Shown here: piece by piece, positions 10,416 through 18,100 of the stretch
Layout of the letters: each line of letters starts with the position of its first letter
Numbering within the stretch: the first letter of the stretch is position 1
Origin: Chitinophaga varians
Lineage (GTDB): Bacteria; Bacteroidota; Bacteroidia; Chitinophagales; Chitinophagaceae
DNA: 64,000 nt
Reading direction: 5' to 3'
Assembly: GCF_012641275.1 (NCBI RefSeq)
Contig: NZ_JABAIA010000003.1
Coordinates: 1,178,001 to 1,242,000 of the forward strand
Made by a program: the position numbers and the translations under genes
Notes under the pieces: generated by a model
Databases searched by the model: none
What the model saw: only the letters and a program-made list of their open reading frames with translations
What the model was told of the DNA's origin: nothing

Positions 10416-12431
10416 TTATGGCTTCACATCTTTGCCTTCTACCAGGAACCTGTGGAGGTTTTCCAGTAAAACATCTGAAGTATTGGAGTTGGTAAAAATA
10501 GCATATCCCATTTTGAGGTCTTTGTACACTTCAAACCTGCAGGTGAAATCGCCATTGTTGCCGCCATGGCTGAATGTCTTGCCAAAAGGAGTTTCCCTGA
10601 TCTGAAGGCTCATACCCATGTATGCAATATCCTTCGGATTGTGGGTCTTGTCTTCCGGGGGATAATCTGAATGTTTCGACATGATGGCGTCATATGTTTC
10701 CGGTTTAAGGCCTTGCCGTTCCAGCAAATATAACATGAACCGCGTGAATACTTTTGCTTCTGTATACATGGAATAAGCCATGCCAGGGGTTTCCGGCAGG
10801 TCATTTTTATTTGGAAGCTTGTCGTAGTGGCCATATGCGGCCATCCACTGTAAGGAATCATTTTTTGAAAAGAAGGTATGGTAGAGCCCTATTGGTTCAA
10901 TTACTTCTTCGTGCAGTACCTGTTCCACTTTCTTGCCGGTAATTTTTTCCACTACCATCTTTAAGTATTCGAAGCCCTCACCTGAATAGTTATACGCTGT
11001 TCCGGGAGTAAATTTCAGGTCCAGTTTCCCGTCATTATTCATCCAGCGCCAGTTGGGAAAGCCCGTCCGGTGTGTCAGGACGTGTCTGGCGGTCATCAGC
11101 TTATAGCGCTCGTCATATTCGATGTCTTTGTAAGGAAGGTATTCATATAGAGGTTTGTCGAGATCTATCACCCCACGGTCTGCCAGCCGTTCAACAGCAA
11201 AGGCAAATACGGGCTTTGTGATGGAGGCTGCCTCGAACAGCGTATTGTCATTTACTTTTTCTCCCGTCATCGTGTTACTGACACCATAGGTTTTGTGGTA
11301 AATCAACCGGCCGTCTTTAATTAAAGCCAGCGACACGCCGGGTATGCCATAATATGCCTGATAGGTTTCGATAAAATGATCTATCTGGCTGGCACTGGAC
11401 GCGGAGAAGTTGAATAATACACCTTTGTCGGGAATCAGGTCAGGGACCGGGGCAGATGATATACGAAATGCAGGTGCCACAGTTTTCCTTCCCGACTGCG
11501 CAATAATAGTAATGGGAACTTTCTGCGCGGTAGCGTACACCTGGCCGTTGGACTTATAGTAGGGGTCAGGCAGCGCGAGCTGGTATTTTCCGGGTGGCAC
11601 CGCTATGGTATAATTTCCAAGGCTGTCTACTGCGGCGGTCGTCCAAAACGGGGGATTGTCCAGGGAGATGAACCGAATTACGTCCGGTAGCTTTACGGCT
11701 TGTGGTTGGCTCCAGCTGAGTTGCCCGGAAACAGTGGACAGTTCTTTGCCGGCAGGCAGGAAAATAATGTCACCGAGACTGTTGGGGTTCATGTATTTGG
11801 ATTTTCCCTTTCCCCAGGCAGACCAGGTGATACTGCCATCGCTGTCTTTGTCGTACACATGAAAATCGAAGCCTATAGATTTGCCTGCGGCCAGCTCATT
11901 TCCCAGGTGCATACGCCATTCATAGATACGGGTATTGCCCCTGCGGGTCATCGCCACCTCCATCATGTCCCAGCCGGCTTTGCTGGCAAAAGGATCGTAG
12001 AAGGCATTGTTGATGGTATGAAGCGTTCTGCTGTACATAAACGACGCCACTCCGGAGCCGGAAAGCAGATGACGGGCATCAATGCTCACCTCCAGCCCGT
12101 CCTGGCTGTTCCACCGCACATTTTTGGAGGTGTCTTCCACGAAGTCGTCATCTGTAATGGTAAAAGCGACATACAGTGACTGATTGCCAAGGTCGTAGCC
12201 CAGTTGGAAATAGCCGGAAAAATCGGAGTCGTCCCGGGGCCTGGTGTCCGACGGGCTTATGGCGATCTTATACTTGACAGCATCTTTGGGCCAGTCAGAC
12301 AGGTCTCCGTCCACAACGATCTTACCAAGCGGATACGCGTAGGCAACACTCCCGTTGTGGGCGGACAGGCACTTACAAAAAAGCATACATAAGGCAAATA
12401 TGCAAATTGGTTTTAACAATGATAGTGACAT
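10416..12431 (-). CDS. Secreted serine hydrolase of beta-lactamase fold with N-terminal CBM9-like domain
   Basis: Protein of 671 residues with a signal peptide (about 1-24). Residues ~30-230 resemble a CBM9-like carbohydrate-binding domain (KIVVDGDLSDW followed by a beta-rich region ending in a DG-x-E-type segment). Residues ~235-310 look like a small beta-sandwich of the carboxypeptidase-regulatory type. Residues ~340-671 are a class C beta-lactamase/DD-peptidase-type domain with Ser403-x-x-Lys406 (SITK), Tyr482-Ser-Gly and a late HGG motif near 621. Such enzymes act as esterases, peptidases or amidases outside the cytoplasm. The sugar-binding half suggests a glycan-linked ester or peptidoglycan-related substrate, but this is inference. 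It lies upstream of the convergent terminator and has the same orientation as the creatininase-like gene. Confidence 0.85.
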   Translation of the reverse strand: MSLSLLKPICIFALCMLFCKCLSAHNGSVAYAYPLGKIVVDGDLSDWPKDAVKYKIAISPSDTRPRDDSDFSGYFQLGYDLGNQSLYVAFTITDDDFVEDTSKNVRWNSQDGLEVSIDARHLLSGSGVASFMYSRTLHTINNAFYDPFASKAGWDMMEVAMTRRGNTRIYEWRMHLGNELAAGKSIGFDFHVYDKDSDGSITWSAWGKGKSKYMNPNSLGDIIFLPAGKELSTVSGQLSWSQPQAVKLPDVIRFISLDNPPFWTTAAVDSLGNYTIAVPPGKYQLALPDPYYKSNGQVYATAQKVPITIIAQSGRKTVAPAFRISSAPVPDLIPDKGVLFNFSASSASQIDHFIETYQAYYGIPGVSLALIKDGRLIYHKTYGVSNTMTGEKVNDNTLFEAASITKPVFAFAVERLADRGVIDLDKPLYEYLPYKDIEYDERYKLMTARHVLTHRTGFPNWRWMNNDGKLDLKFTPGTAYNYSGEGFEYLKMVVEKITGKKVEQVLHEEVIEPIGLYHTFFSKNDSLQWMAAYGHYDKLPNKNDLPETPGMAYSMYTEAKVFTRFMLYLLERQGLKPETYDAIMSKHSDYPPEDKTHNPKDIAYMGMSLQIRETPFGKTFSHGGNNGDFTCRFEVYKDLKMGYAIFTNSNTSDVLLENLHRFLVEGKDVKP

Positions 12432-12548
12432 GTGTAATAGATTCGGGCCAGGGTATAAGTGAATTCATAGATAAAGACACCGCTGCCGTGAAAAAGTTGC
12501 ATAAACCGTGTACTGCCGGCCCGAAATGAACTTATGAAAACCGGGAAG

Positions 12549-13415
12549 TCACTTCAATTGATCGACCCTGTCAAAAAACTCATTTTGCAATTCGATGGTT
12601 TTAGTATCGGCCTTTACAGCTTTTAGTGCTTTAATGAACTGTGCTATTTCATGGTCGCTGATGAGCTTTCCCAGTTCAGCGCCGGATTTTGAAGCATCGC
12701 CGGCGTAATGATTAGGGTAGGAGGAATACCACCAGATAGGCGTGTATAGGCCCGGTAATCGTGACCGTTGCTGGTTTATGCCGCTTTCACCGGAGGCACG
12801 GGACATGCGCATTAAATCAGGGCGATAGTGCAGCAAAAGAGATGTTTCGCTTTCGCCTCCATGCAGATCGGCGGTTACATCGGTGACGTGGTTTTTTTGG
12901 TACGCTTTGACGAATTCCGGGTCGCTTTCCGGCCGGTACAGGTAAACAGCATAGTTGTGGCGCTTGTTCAGCAAGCCCTGCATAAAGAATTCCAGGAATT
13001 CAGGGTTGCCGCCATGTCCGTTCAAAATGATGATCTTATCGAAGCCGTTCCGCGCTATCTCGTCGCAGGTGGCTTCCAGTAGTTCCAGTATCAGTTTGTT
13101 GGGAAGCGAAAAGGTGCCGGGCTGATGCCGGGCCTCGTTGATCTGCCCATAAAAATAATCCGGGAAGACAACAGCGTATTCTGATTTCACGGCACGGGCA
13201 GCCCATTCGCGCACATGGATCAGGTCGGTGCCAAGCGGTGAATGCAGACCGTGTTTTTCGAGTATGCCGATAGGGAGGATACAGGTCTTTGAAGACTTTT
13301 GCAGTGCTGCGGGGAAATCACTGGCTACAAGTTCGTCCCAGCGGGCAGGCAGCTCCTGTGCAAAAAGGCAGTTGAATGCGAGTAAGGCGGCAAGTGTCAG
13401 GAAATAGCGTTTCAT
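12549..13415 (-). CDS. Secreted creatininase-family amidohydrolase
   Basis: Protein of 288 residues. The N-terminus is a clear signal peptide ending near FNCLFAQ. The mature part has the creatininase-family signatures: PIGILEKHG followed by LGTDL (metal ligands Glu, His and Asp) and NGHGGN near residue 130. The family includes creatinine amidohydrolase, MftE-type peptidases and formamide hydrolases, all metal-dependent amide hydrolases that are usually cytoplasmic, so export is notable. The gene lies 117 bp upstream of the beta-lactamase-fold gene on the same strand and may share its transcript. An 18-bp perfect palindrome lies 35 bp before its start codon. The substrate is unknown. Confidence 0.87.
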   Translation of the reverse strand: MKRYFLTLAALLAFNCLFAQELPARWDELVASDFPAALQKSSKTCILPIGILEKHGLHSPLGTDLIHVREWAARAVKSEYAVVFPDYFYGQINEARHQPGTFSLPNKLILELLEATCDEIARNGFDKIIILNGHGGNPEFLEFFMQGLLNKRHNYAVYLYRPESDPEFVKAYQKNHVTDVTADLHGGESETSLLLHYRPDLMRMSRASGESGINQQRSRLPGLYTPIWWYSSYPNHYAGDASKSGAELGKLISDHEIAQFIKALKAVKADTKTIELQNEFFDRVDQLK

Positions 13416-13449
13416 GTGATTTAAGGTGGTTGACAGTTGATGAATGGTT

Positions 13450-13467
13450 ATCTTATGCGCATAAGAT
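13450..13467. promoter_or_regulatory. 18-bp perfect palindrome, likely operator
   Basis: ATCTTATGCGCATAAGAT equals its own reverse complement. It lies 35 bp upstream of the creatininase-family gene, where a promoter should be. This is typical of a site for a dimeric repressor or activator. The protein that binds it is not identifiable from the window. Confidence 0.55.
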
Positions 13468-13557
13468 TTACATGAAGGTAGTAGATTAATATGTAGTTAT
13501 TAATGAAATAAATTCATGTATAGTATTGACACAGTGACGTACTGACTTAAAGTACTG

Positions 13558-14478
13558 CTATTCATTTGAGATCAGTGTAACTCCCTCCCGGTAGGTTGTT
13601 ATCTGAAAGTCAGGGAAACGTTTCCGGAATTTTGAATCATCGAATATATTATCGTATTCATACCTGGGAAGTAGCTCCTGTAGCTCTTTTACGCGGCTGT
13701 TGAACAAAGCGCCTGTTTTAAAGAGGATCTTGGGAATAACGGAATATTTCAATTCGGTATTATAAACCGATGAAGCCAGGGTAATGAATTGTCGGTAGGT
13801 TAACCTGTTATTATCCACCGGAAGGTGCCAGGTCTGCTGGTAGGCTCCCGGTGTGTTGCCAATCAAGGCTGTGGCCCTGCTGGCATCCGGCGTCCAGATC
13901 AGGCTTCTCAGTTTATCATCGCGCAGGGGTACTTTCAGTTTTTTGTGCTTTTTAATATTGTCAAAGATTAAGGTATTGGTGATGCTCTGAGTTTTACCTG
14001 GGCCGTAAAACTCCGGCGCACGGCAGATCACGGCTTCTATGGTCCCGGCATTTATTTCTTTTAACAGCATGTTTGCCATTTCCTGCCGTACCCTGCCTTT
14101 CCTTCCTACTGGTTCGAAAGGGGTTTGTTCTGTAAGGGGCCTTCCATCCTGCGGGTACATGTAGGTGTTATCAAAGAAGACCAGCCTGGTCTTGTTGATT
14201 TTGCAGGCTTCGATAACGTTGCCGGTTATACGGGGAAATTGTTCTTCCCATAAATCAGAACTCATCGGAAGTCCTAAAGTAAAGTAAGCTATTTCACTGC
14301 CGGCAACGGCCCTGATGGCGTTGTCTTTGATGGAAAGGTCGGCGGGAAACAGGCTGTCGGTATCGTTTACTTTTTTTGCATGCCGGCTAACGATCCTGAT
14401 ATCAGCAGTGAAGTTCCTTTTTAGTTCCCTGGCCAGCTCTTCGCCAATTTGTCCATTGGCCCCCAGTATTGTCTGCAT
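13558..14478 (-). CDS. NAD(P)-binding epimerase/dehydratase-like protein
   Basis: Protein of 306 residues with a Rossmann fold at the N-terminus: MQTILGANGQIGEELA carries GxxGxxG at residues 6-12. It resembles atypical or extended short-chain dehydrogenases of the NAD-dependent epimerase/NmrA type. A YMYPQDGRPLTEQTPF-like stretch near residue 105 is typical of uncharacterised epimerase-family proteins. No signal peptide is seen, so it is cytoplasmic. It is transcribed divergently from the small membrane protein gene. The substrate and true activity cannot be told. Confidence 0.85.
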   Translation of the reverse strand: MQTILGANGQIGEELARELKRNFTADIRIVSRHAKKVNDTDSLFPADLSIKDNAIRAVAGSEIAYFTLGLPMSSDLWEEQFPRITGNVIEACKINKTRLVFFDNTYMYPQDGRPLTEQTPFEPVGRKGRVRQEMANMLLKEINAGTIEAVICRAPEFYGPGKTQSITNTLIFDNIKKHKKLKVPLRDDKLRSLIWTPDASRATALIGNTPGAYQQTWHLPVDNNRLTYRQFITLASSVYNTELKYSVIPKILFKTGALFNSRVKELQELLPRYEYDNIFDDSKFRKRFPDFQITTYREGVTLISNE

Positions 14479-14527
14479 ATGATGAATTTAAAGCAGTGGA
14501 TGAAGGATGTTATACAATAAACAGCCA

Positions 14528-14535
14528 CAAAGGTA
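14528..14535 (-). promoter_or_regulatory. Bacteroidota-type -7 box (TACCTTTG)
   Basis: Read on the minus strand this is TACCTTTG, an exact match to TAnnTTTG, about 50 bp before the start of the NAD(P)-binding protein gene. No good -33 TTTG is seen at the usual spacing, so it is only a candidate. Confidence 0.35.
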
Positions 14536-14628
14536 TTTGGTTTAATGGCGATATACGGACATGCGTCTACGGAAGAGCAGCCACCACAGGTTTACATAAA
14601 TAGCGTAATTTTATGGAAAGCGCACCAC

Positions 14629-15087
14629 ATGGAAATACCCACCGCACAATACAGAAGACATCGCGTCGGCTATTCGGTGTCAGCAATAATTGGCTTTTTG
14701 GCTGCATGGCAGGGCTATTACTGGCTGGCGACGGGTAGCGCCCTTGCATTTTTCGGATGGCTGTTTTTGATCATTGGCATCGTCGCCTGTGTCGGCTGCA
14801 CCTGGACGGCTATTCGACATTCCCTGGTGCTGGAACTGAACCAGGAAGGGATCTGGTATAAAGAGCATACATATGACTGGCGTTCCTTGCGCAGCTATGC
14901 CATCAGGAAAGAGGTGGGTGAAGGCAGTTTGTTCGTCTACCTGATATTATTTTTTACTGACGGCAGAGAACCTCTGGAGATTCAACTGGATTGGCTGGAG
15001 AACAGCGAGTTGATACCGGAACAAATGGAAGTCTATGCAAAACAGTTCGGGGTTCCCTTTGATGGGATTGAGAGGAAAGAGGTATAG
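14629..15087 (+). CDS. Small membrane protein, unknown function
   Basis: Protein of 152 residues. Two adjacent hydrophobic segments (about residues 16-37 and 41-62) form a membrane hairpin. They are followed by a beta-rich soluble tail (residues 65-152) with the look of a PH-like membrane-associated domain (LELNQEGIWYKEHTYDW). The frame is open from 14545, but I place the start at 14629 because GGAAAG lies 8 bases upstream and the earlier stretch does not look coding. I do not recognise a named family. It ends just before a strong bidirectional terminator. Confidence 0.7.
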   Translation: MEIPTAQYRRHRVGYSVSAIIGFLAAWQGYYWLATGSALAFFGWLFLIIGIVACVGCTWTAIRHSLVLELNQEGIWYKEHTYDWRSLRSYAIRKEVGEGSLFVYLILFFTDGREPLEIQLDWLENSELIPEQMEVYAKQFGVPFDGIERKEV

Positions 15088-15112
15088 GTATTAAACATTA
15101 AACATATTGGAT

Positions 15113-15149
15113 AAAAAAGCTGTCTCATTTAATATGAGACAGCTTTTTT
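15113..15149. terminator. Bidirectional terminator
   Basis: Perfect 16-bp inverted repeat (AAAAAAGCTGTCTCAT and its complement) with a 5-base loop, between convergent genes. The A and T runs serve both directions. Confidence 0.9.
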
Positions 15150-15164
15150 ATGTTAGTTTGATTT

Positions 15165-18100
15165 CTAGTGTTTCACCACTTTCATCATTTTGGTTTGGGT
15201 GCCTTGTCTGATATTGATGTAATAAATCCCGGGGTCGAGCTGTTGACCTACCTGATAATACTCACCGGTGTTTATCCTCGTGGTATAGATGATGTTGCCG
15301 GCATTATTGACAATCGTCAGCAGTGCTGGTGTTTTCGCAGAAGAAGTCATTCTTACATTAAACACACTGCTTGAAGGATTGGGATATACTTCGGTTGTGA
15401 AGTCCGGCTCACTGTGTGGATTTAACTTTCCGCCGCCAGGCGCCACCATGGTGGTATTGGCGGTCAGGCTTTGCAGGGTGTCCCCGGGTGAGGTGGTCCG
15501 TACTTCAATGGCCGCAATGGCGCCGCTATAAGGATCATACAAGCCTTTTTTGGGGTAGAAGAAAACCATGATCAAACCGCTGGCATCTGCTTTTGCGCGG
15601 ATGGTCCTGGTAATGGCGGTGTTCAGTTTGTTGCCTGCGGCCTGGTATACATTGAAGTCGGTGAGACTGTCCAGTCCATTGGTGGCTTTGACGCTGAACA
15701 CGCGGTTGTTTTTTTGTGCGTCCTGTGGTTCCACAAAGTGCATACGGACGGCGTATACGTTGTTGGGCGCGAGGTTGCGCAGGTAATACCGCATCTGGGT
15801 GACATTGTCTTTGAATATGCGGATATACTCGTAGACCTGTGGCGGAGCGGGATCGGTCACCTTCGATACGTCCACAGGGCCGTCCACTTTTTGCACCCAG
15901 GTATAACCGGCATGCCACAGTTTATCCGTGCCCGTAGGGCCTTCCGGAACATATTGCGCGAAGGTGGTATTGGCATATGGCCCGGCAGGCGTGTTGGTGG
16001 TGCCTGCGTTGATGCCCAGTACGGCCGATTTATTTGTCTTTAAAACTTCTATGCAATAATCGTCCACCCATACGGTGCCGGGGCCCGTTTTAGCGATCCA
16101 GTACGTCAGTCCTGTTGCGCTGTCAGGCACATTGACGGTATCTCTTATCTGCGCCCAGTTGTCGAGGTAAGCGGGCACATTGTACACGTCTTTTGCATAA
16201 GAGGCGTTGCCGGTGGCGGCGCCTGTACTGTCTATGAAACCAACGCCATATCCTGCCCACCACGGATAACCATTGGCGTCTTTTTCTACCTTGATCCATT
16301 TGGTGAATACGATGATACTGCCGCCTCTTACGGGGATGGTATTTTGCATGTTCAACGCGGTCTTTACTGGACCATATCCCAGTGTGGCGGCTTTGTCGCC
16401 GGAATGGCCCTTGCCGCTGACGGCATATACAGCGCCCGGGGTAAGCGCGGTATCTTTATAGGACAGCCAGTTCACCATGCCGCTCTCAAAGCCGTAGTTG
16501 GGTATTCCGCCGCAGGAATCAAACGGTACTACCGTTACCGGCAGTGTCGCGGAAACGCCTGAGCCATCGTGGGTATTGGCGGTAATGGTCAGCGTACCCT
16601 GTTTGACGGCGGTGATCAGGCCGGTGCTGTCGATGGTGGCCAATGCGGGATTGGAGCCGCTCCAGGTTACTTTTTTTATGGAAGTGTTGGCGGGTATATA
16701 GGTAATATTTACCCGGATAGTGTCTTTTTCTCCGATGGTGATCGGCGACGGCTGGAATGTTAAGCCGGTGGCCAGCACATTCGCAATGTGGACATTGGCT
16801 TGCGCCACTATGGCGGCGTTGTCTGCCGCTATGGCCCTGATGACGACATCACCCTGTTTGATGCCGGTGATGGTCCCGTTGTTGCTGACAGTAGCAATGG
16901 TGCTGTCGGACGTGCTCCAGGTCACGCCTTTGTTGCTGGCTTTGGACGGACTGATAGTCGCGTTCAGCTGCAAGGTGGCGCCTACAGATACGGTGGCGGC
17001 GGTGGTGTCTAACGTTAACGCCGCTACGGGAATATAGATGACTGTATAGGTTTTGCTGGCGGTGAAACCGCTTTCCACGGATTTAGCGGTGATAGTCACG
17101 GTGCCGGCAGCTTTTCCGGTAACGATGCCGTTCATGTCTACGGTGGCTATGGCGTCGTTGGACGATTTGTACACTACGTTCCGGTTGGTGGCGTTGGCCG
17201 GGGTGGTGGTCAGCTTCAGCGTGTCTTTATAGTTCACATAGAGGTTGCTGCTGTCTGAAGTGATACTGATTCCCTGAAGCAGGATGATACGCGCCTCGAG
17301 GGCCGCTATAGACGCAGTATAAGGGCCGTTAAGGGTGCCATTGGGAAAGAAGTATACGACGATGGTGCCATCATTGTCGGATTTTGCTTCCAGGGTGCGC
17401 GTGATCACCGTGTTCAGCTTATTGCCGGCGGCCTGGTATACGTTGAAGTTGATGAGGCTGTCGCCGCTGGTCTTTACGCTGAATGTCCGGTTGGCTTTGT
17501 CGGCATCGACAGGCTCAACGAAATGCAGGCGCAGTGAGTAGTTGGCGTTGGCGATCAGGTTACGGAAATAATAACGCATCGGTGTTTGGTTGTACCTGGA
17601 GATGCGCATGTACTCATATACCTGGCGTGGCGCCGGCGATGTTACCTGGCTGAGGTCCACGGTGGCCGTGATTTTGACGTTTCCGGTATAACCTGCATGC
17701 CATAGTTTGTCTGTGCCGGCCGGGCCTTCGGGCACATACTGGCCGATTGCCGTAGTCTGATAGGGTGTGGCGGGGTTGCCGGTACTGCCTGCATTAATGG
17801 CTATCACCGTGGTGTTAACGACCAGCTGTACGGTTTTGGTGAAACCTCCGTCTGAGGCTGAAATAGTGAGGGTGGTACTGCCTTGTTTCAGGCCTGTCAG
17901 GGTGCCGTTGGCATCCACACTGGCAACGGTGCTGTCTGCCACCGACCAGTTCAGCATTTTATTGGTAGTGTTGGCCGGTATAACGGCAACGGCTATCTGC
18001 CGCGGCGTATTCATGGTGCCGTAAACAATGCTATCGATGGTAACGCCTGTGGATATCACGGGCGGAATGACGGTGATCTGCCGGCTGTTGGTTTTCCCGC

